64,000 nucleotides of DNA from BP-464 sp963825415. Lineage in GTDB: Bacteria > Actinomycetota > Thermoleophilia > Solirubrobacterales > Solirubrobacteraceae. A model generated the notes under the pieces. It had not been told where the DNA came from. It did no database searches and saw only the letters and a list, made by a program, of their open reading frames with translations. The number at the start of each line of letters is the position of its first letter. The first letter of the stretch is position 1. Shown here in pieces: positions 49,181-57,762 of the stretch. Where the stretch lies: contig CAWGTD010000009.1 in the NCBI GenBank assembly GCA_963825415.1, positions 248,001 through 312,000 on the forward strand, given 5' to 3'. The translations under genes and the position numbers were made by a program.

Positions 49181-49996
49181 GTGGTCGCCCCCCGCCCGAT
49201 TGCAGTGGTGCTCTCGATCGCCGGCTCGGACTCCGGTGGGGGCGCCGGCATCCAGGCCGACCTCAAGGCGTTCGCCCGCTGCGGCGTCCACGGCACGACG
49301 GCGATCACCGCGATCACCGCCCAGAACACGCTGGGGGTCGGCGCCATCGAGGCGATCTCGCCCGACGTCATCCGTGCGCAGGTCCATGCGGTCGCGACCG
49401 ACATCGGCGTCGACGCGGTCAAGATCGGCATGGTCGGCGGGCCCGAGGCGATCGCGGCGGTCGCCGCGGCGCTCGACGAGCTGCCCGCGGGGACGCCGGT
49501 GGTGCTCGACCCGGTGATGGTCTCCGAGTCGGGCGCCCGGCTGCTGCCCGCCGAGGCCGAGGAGACGCTGCGCAGCGAGCTGGTGCCGCGCGCGACCGTG
49601 GTCACGCCCAACCTCGCGGAGGCGCGCGTGCTGGCACGGGCCGACCAGAACGTCGAGGCCGAGGAGCTGGCGCGCGCGATCCATGCGCTCGGCCCCGGAG
49701 TGGTCGTCGTCACCGGCGGGCACCGCGAAGAGGGCAGCGACGTCTTCTACGACGGCGAGCAGCTGGTCGAGCTCGAAGGCGAGCGCCACCCCGACGGCGC
49801 GGCCCACGGATCGGGCTGCACGCACTCCTCGGTGCTGGCCGCCCGCCTCGCGCTGGGCGACGATCCGCTCGCCGCGGCCCGGGTGGCCCGGCGGATCGCG
49901 GCCGAGGCCGTGCGCGACGGTCTGCGTGAGCTCGGCGAGGGCGCAGGGCCCGTCGACGTGCTGGGCATGGTCCGCGCATCCCGCGCGGTGCCATAA
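49181..49996 (+). CDS. thiD: Hydroxymethylpyrimidine/phosphomethylpyrimidine kinase
   Basis: Phosphorylates HMP and HMP-phosphate in thiamine synthesis. The 271-residue ribokinase-like protein has VVLSIAGSDSGGGAGIQADL, CGVHGTTAITAITAQNTLGV, VLDPVMVSESGARLLP and the anion hole/catalytic motif AAHGSGCTHSSVLAARLALG. Start GTG 49181. No other thiamine gene is adjacent, so it may serve salvage as well as synthesis. Confidence 0.95.
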   Translation: MVAPRPIAVVLSIAGSDSGGGAGIQADLKAFARCGVHGTTAITAITAQNTLGVGAIEAISPDVIRAQVHAVATDIGVDAVKIGMVGGPEAIAAVAAALDELPAGTPVVLDPVMVSESGARLLPAEAEETLRSELVPRATVVTPNLAEARVLARADQNVEAEELARAIHALGPGVVVVTGGHREEGSDVFYDGEQLVELEGERHPDGAAHGSGCTHSSVLAARLALGDDPLAAARVARRIAAEAVRDGLRELGEGAGPVDVLGMVRASRAVP

Positions 49997-50006
49997 TCGG
50001 GCCGGC

Positions 50007-50255
50007 ATGAAGCTGCTGCGGATGAAGCCGGGACACGGCGAGATCCTCCTCGCCGAGGGTGACGTCGACGTGCGCGAGGACGAGGAGCGCCTCGTCGAGG
50101 CGTTCCGTGCCCAGCTCGAGCAGGGAATGTGGGCCGCGGTGCCCACGAGCGCCGCGGGCGGGCGCCGCGAGGCGCAGATGGTCAAGAGCTTCGACGAGGT
50201 CCCGCGTGACGCCGAGCGGGTCATCTTCTTCCCGCGCGCGGCCGGCGGGCGCTGA
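50007..50255 (+). CDS. Small protein of unknown function
   Basis: An 82-residue soluble protein. It starts MKLLRMKPGHGEILLAEGDV and continues with an amphipathic helix (EDEERLVEAFRAQLEQGMWA), then FDEVPRDAERVIFFPRAAGG. The layout suggests a small alpha/beta fold; no motif is recognised. CATAAT at 49992-49997 lies nine bases before the ATG, overlapping the thiD stop. It may be cotranscribed with thiD or have its own promoter. Confidence 0.7.
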   Translation: MKLLRMKPGHGEILLAEGDVDVREDEERLVEAFRAQLEQGMWAAVPTSAAGGRREAQMVKSFDEVPRDAERVIFFPRAAGGR

Positions 50256-50273
50256 GCGGGTAGGCCGCCGGGC

Positions 50274-50849
50274 ATGCTGCTCGCACTGAGTGCCACCGCG
50301 ATCGTCATCGCGGCGCTGCTCTGGGAGGTCGCGTGGCCCGCGGCGGCCGAGCAGGTGGCCCGCCACCGCGCTCGCCGTGCGAAGGTGCCGCGCGCGCCGT
50401 ACGACCCGGGCCGCGAGCGGCGCGCCGAGCAGCGCGCCCGTGCGCTGCTGCGCTCGTGCATCAACGAGGAGGAGTGGTCGATGTACCGCGACCTCGGCTT
50501 CCTGCGCGTCTGGGGCGCGGCCCGCGCCGGCGCGCCCTACGCCTACCTCATCTATCCCCACAAGCCGATCGTCTGCTACCTGCCCCAGACCGGCCGGCTG
50601 CTGAACGAGTACTGCGTGGAGTTCCCCGACCAGACGCGGCCCTACGGCAGCGCCCGCCTGCCCGACTCCGACGACGTCCTGGCCAAGTGGATGGCGCTGA
50701 CGGCCGACGAGCGGCGGCTGATCGAGACCGCCAACATGCACCTTCCCGGCCGCCAGGTCGACCCGCGCCAGATCCGGCGCGACCTCTGGCGGCTGCGCGA
50801 GTGGGAGCGCCAGCGCCTCGCCCGCCGCGAGCCGGCCGCGTCCGGATGA
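50274..50849 (+). CDS. Membrane-anchored protein of unknown function
   Basis: A 191-residue protein. It has an N-terminal helix (LLALSATAIVIAALLWEVAW) and an Arg-rich stretch, then a soluble domain with EEEWSMYRDLGFLRVWGAAR, YAYLIYPHKPIVCYLPQTGR and LLNEYCVEFPDQTRPYGSAR. The W/Y/P-rich pattern looks like a real folded domain but I do not recognise it. It ends RQIRRDLWRLREWERQRLAR. The stop overlaps the ilvD ATG by four bases, and this coupling with branched-chain synthesis is the only functional hint. Confidence 0.75.
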   Translation: MLLALSATAIVIAALLWEVAWPAAAEQVARHRARRAKVPRAPYDPGRERRAEQRARALLRSCINEEEWSMYRDLGFLRVWGAARAGAPYAYLIYPHKPIVCYLPQTGRLLNEYCVEFPDQTRPYGSARLPDSDDVLAKWMALTADERRLIETANMHLPGRQVDPRQIRRDLWRLREWERQRLARREPAASG

Positions 50850-52537
50850 CCTCCGACAACGGCGGCTTCGACCTCAAGCACCGCAGCCGGGCCCTCACCG
50901 AGGGCCCCGAGCGCGCGCCGGCGCGCGCCTACCTGAAGGGCATCGGGTTCGACGACGAGGCGCTGGGCAAGCCGATCATCGGCGTCGCATCGACGTGGAT
51001 CGAGACGATGCCCTGCAACTTCCACCTGCGCGCGCTGGCCGCCAAGGTCAAGGAGGGCATCCGCGACGCCGGCGGCACCCCGATGGAGTTCAACACGATC
51101 GCGATCTCCGACGGGATCACGATGGGCACCAGCGGGATGAAGACCAGCCTGGTCTCGCGCGAGGTGATCGCCGACTCGATCGAGCTGACCGCGCGCGGCT
51201 ATCTGTTCGACGCCGTGATCGCGCTCTCGGGCTGCGACAAGACGATCCCGGGGACCGTGATGGCGCTCGCGCGCCTCGACGTGCCCAGCCTGATGCTCTA
51301 CGGCGGCTCGATCCCGCCCGGCCGGTTCCAGGGCCGCGACGTGACGATCCTGGACGTCTTCGAGGCCGTCGGCGCGCACGCCGACGGGCAAGATGACCGA
51401 CGCGGAGCTGCGCCGAGCTCGAGGCCGCCGCCAGCCCGGGCGCCGGCGCGTGCGGCGGGCAGTTCACCGCCAACACGATGGCGATGGCCTTCGAGATGAT
51501 GGGCATCAGCCCGATGGGCGGCTCGGCGTCCCCGCCCAGGAGGCCGGCAAGGCCCAGGCCGCCTACGAGGCCGGCCGCCTGGTCATGGACGTGCTGCGCG
51601 CCGGCCTGCGACCCAGCGACCTGATCACGCGGGAGTCGCTCGAGAACGCGATCGCGGCGATCACCAGCTCGGGCGGCTCGACCAACGGCGTGCTGCACCT
51701 GCTCGCGGTCGCGCAGGAGATGGGCGTCGCGCTCGACATCGACGACTTCGACGCCATCTCGCAGCGCACGCCGCTGCTGTGCGACCTCAAGCCCGGCGGC
51801 GCCTACAACGCCGTCGACATGTACCGCGCCGGCGGCACCGCGCTGCTCGCGCGGCGGCTCAAGGAGGCGGGCATCCTCCACGCCGACGCGCCCGACGGTC
51901 CTGGGCAACACCGTCGGCGAGCTGGCCGACGCGGCGCGCGGAGGCCGACGGCCAGCGCGTCGTGCGCGCCCTCGACGACGCTCTGAAGCCCACCGGCGGC
52001 CTGGCGATCCTGCGCGGAAATCTGGCCCCGGAAGGCTGCGTGGTCAAGCTCGCCGGCCACGAGCGCCGCCGCCACAGCGGCCCCGCGCGCGTCTTCGAGG
52101 GCGAGGAGGCCGCGATGGCGGCGGTCACCCACGGCGGCATCGAGGCCGGCGACGTGGTCGTCATCCGCAACGAGGGCCCCGTCGGCGGCCCCGGGATGCG
52201 GGAGATGCTCGCGGTCACCGGAGCGATCAACGGCGCGGGCCTGGGCGAGCACGTCGCGCTGATGACGGATGGCCGCTTCTCGGGCGCCACCCACGGCTTC
52301 ACGGTCGGCCACGTCGCGCCGGAGGCGGCACGCGGCGGGCCGATCGCGGCCATCCACGACGGCGACACGGTGACGATCGACGTCGACTCGCGCCGGATCG
52401 ACGTCGACCTGCCCGACGACGAGATCGCCGCCCGCGTGGCGGCCTACGAATCGCCGCCCAACCCGGACCGCACGGGCGTGCTGGCCAAGTACGCCAAGCT
52501 CGTGTCGAGCGCCAGCGAGGGCGCCGTCACCGCGTAG
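50846..52537 (+). CDS. ilvD: Dihydroxy-acid dehydratase, frame broken at five places
   Basis: Third enzyme of valine, isoleucine and leucine synthesis; binds an iron-sulfur cluster. The three cluster cysteines are visible: ETMPCNFHLRALA, ALSGCDKTIPGTVMALARLD and GAGACGGQFTANTM. Also TNGVLHLLAVAQEMG, MTDGRFSGATHGFTVGHVAP and GPVGGPGMREML. Indels needed to join them: extra base near 51385 and near 51413, one missing near 51535, extra near 51897 and near 51942. The net change is three bases, so first and last frames agree and a 562-residue enzyme results. So many defects in an essential gene of a free-living cell point to sequence error. Confidence 0.9.
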
Positions 52538-52555
52538 CGGGCTCGCGGCGCGGGC

Positions 52556-53503
52556 CTACTGAGCTGGTTCGGGCGCGTCCTCGGCGAAGAACGCCTCGAC
52601 GTCGGCGTTGAAGCGCCCCGGGCGCTCCAGCATCGCGACGTGCCCGGTGTCGGCGTAGACGAGCTTGCGCGAGTTGTCGCCGATGGCCTCGACGAAGCGG
52701 TCGGCATCGCGCACCGGGACGAGCCGGTCGCGGTCGCCCCAGACAACGAGCGTCGGGCACTCGATGCGCTCCAGCCGGTCCTCCAACGGATAGGTCCCGA
52801 GCGCCTCGAGCGCGTCCATGAACCCGGCCTTGCCCGAACCGCGCACCTGCTCGGCCGCAAGCGGCGGCGGGATCTTCGCGGGATGGGCGGCGACCATCGC
52901 CAGCATCGCCTTGCGCAGGCCCGGCCGCCGTGCCACCTGCTCGGAGCGCGACGCGAACCAGCCGGTGGTGAAGGCGAGCACGTTCTCCAGCCGGCGCAGG
53001 GCGGCCATGGCGGTGTCGCGGTGAAGCTCCTGGCTGGTCAGGCCCGCGGCGGAGACCAGGACGAGCCTGTCGACGCGCGTGGAGAACTCGATCGCCAGCT
53101 CGGCGCCGATGAACCCGCCCATCGAGTTGCCGACGACGTCGGCCTTCTCGACACCGAGCTGGTCGAGCAGCTCGTCGACGGCGGCGGCGTAGCCCTTGAT
53201 CGTGATCTTCTCGGCCGGCAGCTCGGACTGGCCGAAGCCCGGCAGGTCGGGCACGATCACGCGCCGGGAGGCCGCGAAGTGGGGGATGTTCTCCAGCCAG
53301 TTCTGCCAGCAGCCGGCCAGCCCGTGGATGAGAACGAGGGGCTCGCCCTCGCCCATCTCGACGTAGTTGAGGGCCTTGCCGCCGACGCGGGCCCATTGCA
53401 GGTGCTCGCGCCAGTCGATCTTCATCCACGCCGAATCGGCGGGCGGGCCGTAGGCGTCGGAGCTGGCCGAGGTGGGTACGGGGGTGGCGGTGGTGGCAGA
53501 CAT
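52556..53503 (-). CDS. Alpha/beta hydrolase
   Basis: A 315-residue hydrolase with oxyanion loop LVLIHGLAGCWQNWLENIPH, nucleophile elbow VVGNSMGGFIGAEL (Ser), the acid in VVWGDRDRLVPVRDA and the His in ADTGHVAMLERPGRFN. It has an unstructured N-terminal lead of about 25 residues rich in Ser, Thr and Pro, and a helical cap in the middle. It reads convergent to ilvD and divergent from a phosphatase gene. The family covers esterases, haloperoxidases and C-C hydrolases; the substrate cannot be told. Confidence 0.9.
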   Translation of the reverse strand: MSATTATPVPTSASSDAYGPPADSAWMKIDWREHLQWARVGGKALNYVEMGEGEPLVLIHGLAGCWQNWLENIPHFAASRRVIVPDLPGFGQSELPAEKITIKGYAAAVDELLDQLGVEKADVVGNSMGGFIGAELAIEFSTRVDRLVLVSAAGLTSQELHRDTAMAALRRLENVLAFTTGWFASRSEQVARRPGLRKAMLAMVAAHPAKIPPPLAAEQVRGSGKAGFMDALEALGTYPLEDRLERIECPTLVVWGDRDRLVPVRDADRFVEAIGDNSRKLVYADTGHVAMLERPGRFNADVEAFFAEDAPEPAQ

Positions 53504-53511
53504 GGGACGCC

Positions 53512-53517
53512 TAATCT
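53512..53517 (+). promoter_or_regulatory. TAATCT -10-like box before the phosphatase gene
   Basis: TAATCT lies nine bases before ATG 53527, in a gap of only 23 bases to the divergent hydrolase start. It is among the best -10 matches in this window and fits a leaderless transcript. Confidence 0.45.
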
Positions 53518-53526
53518 AGTTGGCCG

Positions 53527-54100
53527 ATGCGGATCGCGATCGATATCGACTCGACGCTGCACCACTACTGGGACCGGCTGTCCGACGCCGCCCGGCGGCG
53601 ATTCGGCATCGACCTGCCCTACGAGGAGCAGTTCACGTGGGGGATCACCCGCCTGAAGCCCGAGCAGCTCCAGCTCTGCATCGAGGAGACCCACAGCGAG
53701 GCGGCGATCATGGCCGGCGAGCCCTACCCCGGCGCCGTCGAGACCGTCAATGCCTGGGCCGAGGCCGGCCACTTCATCCACATCACCAGCCACCGGGCCG
53801 AGGCCTGCCACGAAGCCACCACGCGCTGGCTGGAGCAGATCGGGCTGCGCTTCGACGAGGTCTATTGCTCCTACGACAAGGTCTCGCGCTGCGCCGAGCT
53901 CGAGATCGACGTGCTCATCGACGACAGCCCCTTCAACATCCAGCGCGCGCTGGACGACCGGGATCACCCCGGCGACGATCGTGCACCCCTGGAACGAGGA
54001 CGTCTGCGAGAGCGAGGACGTCATCGCGGCGCGCGACTGGGCCGAGCTGGCCGCCAAGCTCGAGCCGATCATCGCCGGCGGCGGAAGGCGGGCCGCCTGA
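53527..54100 (+). CDS. HAD-superfamily 5'-nucleotidase-like phosphatase (NT5C type), frame broken once
   Basis: MRIAIDIDSTLHHYWDRLSD gives the DxD nucleophile pair at the start of the HAD fold. ITSHRAEACHEATTRWL is motif II and DVLIDDSPFNIQRALDD motif IV, as in cytosolic/mitochondrial 5'(3')-deoxynucleotidases. One extra C near 53960 (GACGACCGGG) breaks the frame; removing it yields ITPATIVHPWNEDVCESEDV and a stop at 54098-54100, 190 residues. The stop overlaps the acyltransferase ATG. The substrate could be a nucleotide or a phospholipid precursor. Confidence 0.83.
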
Positions 54101-55026
54101 TGGCCGACCGAACCACGCTGCGCGAGGCGCCCGACGCCGGCTCGGAGACCGACGAGCTGGCGCTGACGCCATCCGGGCCGCCGCCCGGCGAGCTCGTCGA
54201 GCAGGACCTGCGCAACCTGCTGCCCGGCGTGGAGCCCGAGCGCCAGGTCGACGACTGGGGCCGCTCGGAGCGCATCGAGGGGCTGATGGACCGCACCCTG
54301 ATCGAGTTCTTCTACAGGCTGTGGTTCCGCTGCGAGGTGGAGGGGATCGAGAACGTCCCCGAGGCGGGAGGCGCGCTGGTGGTCTCAAACCACGCGGGCG
54401 CGCTGCCGCCCGACGCGGCGATGATCGCCAAGGCGATCCGGGAGGAGCACCCCCGCCACCGGCGGCTCTACATGACCGTCGAGCACTTCTTCAAGGGCTA
54501 TCCGGGCTTCAGCATGCTCGTCTCGAAGGTCGGTGGAGTCCCCGCGCACCCGGCCAACGTGCACCGGCTGCTCTTCGACGAGCAGGAGCTGGTGCTGGTC
54601 TTCCCAGAGGGCCGCAAGGGCACCGAGAAGCTCTACAAGGACCGCTACCGGCTGCGGCGCTTCGGCCGCGGCGGATTCGTCGAGGCCGCGATGCGGGCGC
54701 ACGTCCCGATCGTGCCCGTCGCGGTCGTGGGCGCCGAGGAGGCGCAGCCGGTCTTCGCCCAGCTCCCGCTGCTACAGCGCCTCACCGGGCTCTTGTACTT
54801 CCCGATCACGCCGACGTTCCCGCACCTGGGCCCGCTGGGGATGCTCGCCTACCTGCCCGCGAAGTTCCACATCCGCTTCCTGCCGCCGGTGCGCACCGAC
54901 GACATGGGCGACGAGCCGTGGGAGGACAAGGCGCTCGTGCAGAGCGTCTCCCAGGACATCCGCTCGACGATCCAGGAGGAGCTGTTCGAGATGGTCGGCG
55001 AGCGCCGCTCGGTCTGGTTCGGCTAG
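54100..55026 (+). CDS. PlsC-like phospholipid/glycerolipid acyltransferase
   Basis: A 308-residue acyltransferase. LIEFFYRLWFRCEVEGIENV leads into VVSNHAGALPPDAAMIAKAI. The His and Asp are six residues apart, rather than the four of classic HX4D enzymes, a variant also seen in actinobacterial lysophospholipid-type acyltransferases. LVFPEGRKGTEKLYKDRYRL is the phosphate-binding block III and VPIVPVAVVGAEEAQPVF block IV. It is followed two bases later by an epimerase, a pairing I recall for the mycobacterial neighbours Rv0501/Rv0502. A role in membrane or envelope lipid synthesis is likely. Confidence 0.88.
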   Translation: MADRTTLREAPDAGSETDELALTPSGPPPGELVEQDLRNLLPGVEPERQVDDWGRSERIEGLMDRTLIEFFYRLWFRCEVEGIENVPEAGGALVVSNHAGALPPDAAMIAKAIREEHPRHRRLYMTVEHFFKGYPGFSMLVSKVGGVPAHPANVHRLLFDEQELVLVFPEGRKGTEKLYKDRYRLRRFGRGGFVEAAMRAHVPIVPVAVVGAEEAQPVFAQLPLLQRLTGLLYFPITPTFPHLGPLGMLAYLPAKFHIRFLPPVRTDDMGDEPWEDKALVQSVSQDIRSTIQEELFEMVGERRSVWFG

Positions 55027-55028
55027 CC

Positions 55029-56357
55029 GTGACCTCGCGCCGCATCCTGATCACCGGGCTGTCGACCTACTGGGGCGGGCGCGTCGCGCAGGCCCTGGAG
55101 CGCAATCCCGAGGTCGAGACGATCATCGGGATCGACCGCCGGCCGCCGAAGGTCGAGCTGCAGCGCACCGAGTTCGTCGAGGTGGCCGACTCGCACTCGC
55201 TGATCCGGCGGATCGTCGAGGGCGCCGAGATCGACACGGTCGTCGACACGCGCATGGTGGTCGACGCGATCGTCACCTCGCCCCAGCGCGCGCACGAGAA
55301 CAACGTCATCGGCACGATGAACGTGCTCGCCGCGTGCGACGGGATCAAGAAGGTCGTCTTCAAGTCCAGCGCCCACTGGTACGGCTGCGAGCAGGACGAC
55401 CCGGCGTTCTTCACCGAGGCGATGCGCCGCCGCCATCCGCCGCGCACGCGGCTGGAGAAGGACATCGCCGAGGCCGAGAGCTCGGTCGAGGACTTCCGCC
55501 ACCGCAACCCGGACACCGTCGTCACCGTGCTGCGCTTCGCCAACGGGCTGGGTCGCGGGCTGCGCACCTCGCACATGCGCCTGCTGAGCCTGCCCGCGGT
55601 CCCGACGATCCTCGGGTTCGACCCGCGCTATCAGTTCATCCACGAGGAGGACATCGGCAACTGCCTCGAGCACGCGGTCAAGAACGACATCGACGGCGTG
55701 TTCAACTGCGCCGGCGACGGGGTGCTCGTCCTGTCGGAGGTCATCGACCTGCTCGGCAAGCAGATGGCCCCGATCCTGCCGCCGTGGGGCACCGGCATCG
55801 CCGCGTCGGTGCTGCGCCGTGCCGGCGTGCCGTTCTCGCCGGAGATGCTGCGCCAGCTGCGCCTCGGTCGCGCGCTGGACAACCGGCGGCTCAAGGCGAC
55901 CGGCTTCCGCTACCGCTACACGACTCGTGAAGCCGTCCTGAAGCTGCGCGAGCACCAGCGCCTCGCGCCGCTCACGCGCTCCTCGGCCGAGGGCTATCGC
56001 TACGAGCGCGAACTCGAGGAGTTCCTGCGCTACAGCCCGAGCGTCCGCTCGGCCAACGCGGCGCCCCAGCCGCCGCGCAACGTGGCCGCGGGCGGGGCGG
56101 AGGGCGCCGACCAGACCGATTCGCGAGCAACGCCCGCGCGGCCGCGCCGTTCACCGAAGCCGCGCAAGCCCCCCGCACCGGCAGCTCCGACGCCCGATTA
56201 CGCAGACCTCGAGGCCGAGGAGGTCATCGCACTGCTCGGTGAGCTCTCGGCGGCCGACCTCGAGCAGCTGCGCGACCACGAGACGGCTCATGCCGCCCGC
56301 CCGTCGGTGCTCGCAGCGATCGCCAGCCTGCTGGCCCGCCAGCACACGCCCGCCTAG
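55029..56357 (+). CDS. NAD-dependent epimerase/dehydratase family protein with C-terminal extension
   Basis: A 442-residue extended SDR. It begins RRILITGLSTYWGGRVAQAL (a modified GxxGxxG, reading GLSTYWGG) with the acidic turn GIDRRPP. HENNVIGTMNVLAACDG, VVFKSSAHWYGCEQ (Ser/Tyr region) and FIHEEDIGNCLEHAVKNDID complete the fold. From about 345 a Pro/Ala/Arg-rich linker leads to a helical tail (EAEEVIALLGELSAADLEQL then HAARPSVLAAIASLLAR) that ordinary epimerases lack. GTG 55029 is two bases after the acyltransferase. The substrate is probably a nucleotide sugar or lipid. Confidence 0.87.
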   Translation: MTSRRILITGLSTYWGGRVAQALERNPEVETIIGIDRRPPKVELQRTEFVEVADSHSLIRRIVEGAEIDTVVDTRMVVDAIVTSPQRAHENNVIGTMNVLAACDGIKKVVFKSSAHWYGCEQDDPAFFTEAMRRRHPPRTRLEKDIAEAESSVEDFRHRNPDTVVTVLRFANGLGRGLRTSHMRLLSLPAVPTILGFDPRYQFIHEEDIGNCLEHAVKNDIDGVFNCAGDGVLVLSEVIDLLGKQMAPILPPWGTGIAASVLRRAGVPFSPEMLRQLRLGRALDNRRLKATGFRYRYTTREAVLKLREHQRLAPLTRSSAEGYRYERELEEFLRYSPSVRSANAAPQPPRNVAAGGAEGADQTDSRATPARPRRSPKPRKPPAPAAPTPDYADLEAEEVIALLGELSAADLEQLRDHETAHAARPSVLAAIASLLARQHTPA

Positions 56358-56434
56358 AACAGACGCTTGCAACGCTTGTTTGACGGCCGGGACTGAGCCT
56401 AGACTCGTCCTGGCGGGAAGAACCACCTGCACGA

Positions 56435-57484
56435 ATGCGGAATCGTCTGTTCATCGTCGTCGCCGCCGTCCTGGCGGGCATGCTTGCCGGCGCGGCGGGT
56501 ATCTACGCGTACGACCGCTCGGGCCGCGACACGATTCCCAAGGGCGTGCACGTCGCCGGCGTCGATCTCGGCGGCCTGAATGCGTCGAAGGCTCGCGCCA
56601 AGCTCGAGCGCCTGTACCTGGCTCGCCTGCGCGAGCCGATCGTCGTCTACCACGGCGAGCGCACCTTCTCGCTGCCCGCCGAGCGCAGCCGGGTGGCTGC
56701 CGACCTCGACGGCATGGTCGAGATGGCGATCGCGCAGGCCCACGAGGGAAACCTGTTCGGCCGCACGTGGCGGCGCGTCACGGGTGGGCGGCTCGACCAG
56801 GACCTGCCCGCGCGCGCCACCTACTCACGGCCGGCGGTATCGCAGCTGATCACGCGCATTCGCGAGGTCGTCGACCGCCCGCCGCGCGACGCGAAGATCG
56901 GGTTCTCGGCCACGAGCATCGCGCCGGTGCCGAGCCAGGACGGCCTTGCCGTCCGCGTCGCCGAGCTGCGCCGCCAGGTCGACCACGCGATCGTCGACCC
57001 CTTCGCCGAGCACAAGCTGGTCGCCCGCACCCGCCACGTCGAGCCGAAGGTCACCACGGCCAAGCTCGCCAAGGAGTACGGCACGCTGGTGATCGTCGAC
57101 CGCGGGGACTTCCAGCTGCGCCTCTACGAGAAGCTCAAGCTCGCGCGCACGTATCCGATCGCGGTCGGCATGGTCGGCCTCGAGACGCCGGCAGGGCTCT
57201 ACCACGTCCAGAACAAGGCGGTGAACCCCGCCTGGACCAAGCCGTACTCGTCGTGGGTTCCGAAGGACGAGCAGGGCGACGTGGTCCCGGGCGGCGCTCC
57301 GGGCAACCCGCTCAGGGCGCGCTGGCTGGGGATCTACGCCGGCGCCGGGATTCACGGCATCGACCCGTCGCAGTACGGCACCATCGGTCACGCGGCGTCC
57401 CACGGCTGCATCCGGATGCGCATCCCCGACGTCGAGGCCCTGTACGACAAGGTCCCGGTCGGCGCGCCCATCTACATCGCCTAG
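56435..57484 (+). CDS. L,D-transpeptidase (YkuD domain), membrane-anchored
   Basis: A cell-wall crosslinking enzyme. 349 residues: signal anchor (about 4-26), a substrate-binding-like domain (30-210; GVHVAGVDLGGLNASKARAK, two similar blocks) and the YkuD domain (about 215-349). The latter has LVIVDRGDFQLRLYEKLKLA, GIHGIDPSQYG and HAASHGCIRMRIPDVEALYD with the catalytic Cys. TAGACT (56401-56406) upstream repeats the ffh box, here with a leader of 28 bases. It probably makes 3-3 peptidoglycan crosslinks or anchors polymers to the wall. Confidence 0.93.
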   Translation: MRNRLFIVVAAVLAGMLAGAAGIYAYDRSGRDTIPKGVHVAGVDLGGLNASKARAKLERLYLARLREPIVVYHGERTFSLPAERSRVAADLDGMVEMAIAQAHEGNLFGRTWRRVTGGRLDQDLPARATYSRPAVSQLITRIREVVDRPPRDAKIGFSATSIAPVPSQDGLAVRVAELRRQVDHAIVDPFAEHKLVARTRHVEPKVTTAKLAKEYGTLVIVDRGDFQLRLYEKLKLARTYPIAVGMVGLETPAGLYHVQNKAVNPAWTKPYSSWVPKDEQGDVVPGGAPGNPLRARWLGIYAGAGIHGIDPSQYGTIGHAASHGCIRMRIPDVEALYDKVPVGAPIYIA

Positions 57485-57762
57485 GAGGCGGGCGCGGCGA
57501 TCTGATCGATCGCGACCTCCTCCCAGCCCTTGGCGAGCAGGGAGGCATGGTGGTCGCCGTGTCGAAGAGCCAGGGTGCCGATGTACACGCCGCGCTCCTT
57601 CCGGCGCAGGACCGCGTACCACATGGTGGACGCGTCGCCCGTGCCCTGGATCCGCAGCCACGGCCGCGGGGGCAGGCCGCTTGCGGGCGCGATGCCCGCG
57701 TCGATCAGCTGGTGCTGTGTCGCGACCTGACCGCTGGACGTGTCGATGAAGAACAAGCCCAT
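57481..57762 (-). CDS. Conserved-looking small protein of unknown function
   Basis: A 93-residue protein read leftward: MGLFFIDTSSGQVATQHQLI, PPRPWLRIQGTGDASTMWYA and KERGVYIGTLALRHGDHHAS then LLAKGWEEVAIDQIAAP. Aromatic residues and beta-strand pattern suggest a small folded domain. Its stop overlaps the transpeptidase stop by four bases. Its start overlaps the recombinase start by 23 bases, so one of the two start assignments may be too early. I do not recognise the family. Confidence 0.55.
   Translation of the reverse strand: MGLFFIDTSSGQVATQHQLIDAGIAPASGLPPRPWLRIQGTGDASTMWYAVLRRKERGVYIGTLALRHGDHHASLLAKGWEEVAIDQIAAPAS

Noticed and set aside
49165..49181. TPP riboswitch before thiD
   Set aside because: The gap is only 15 bases; just a -10-like box is seen.
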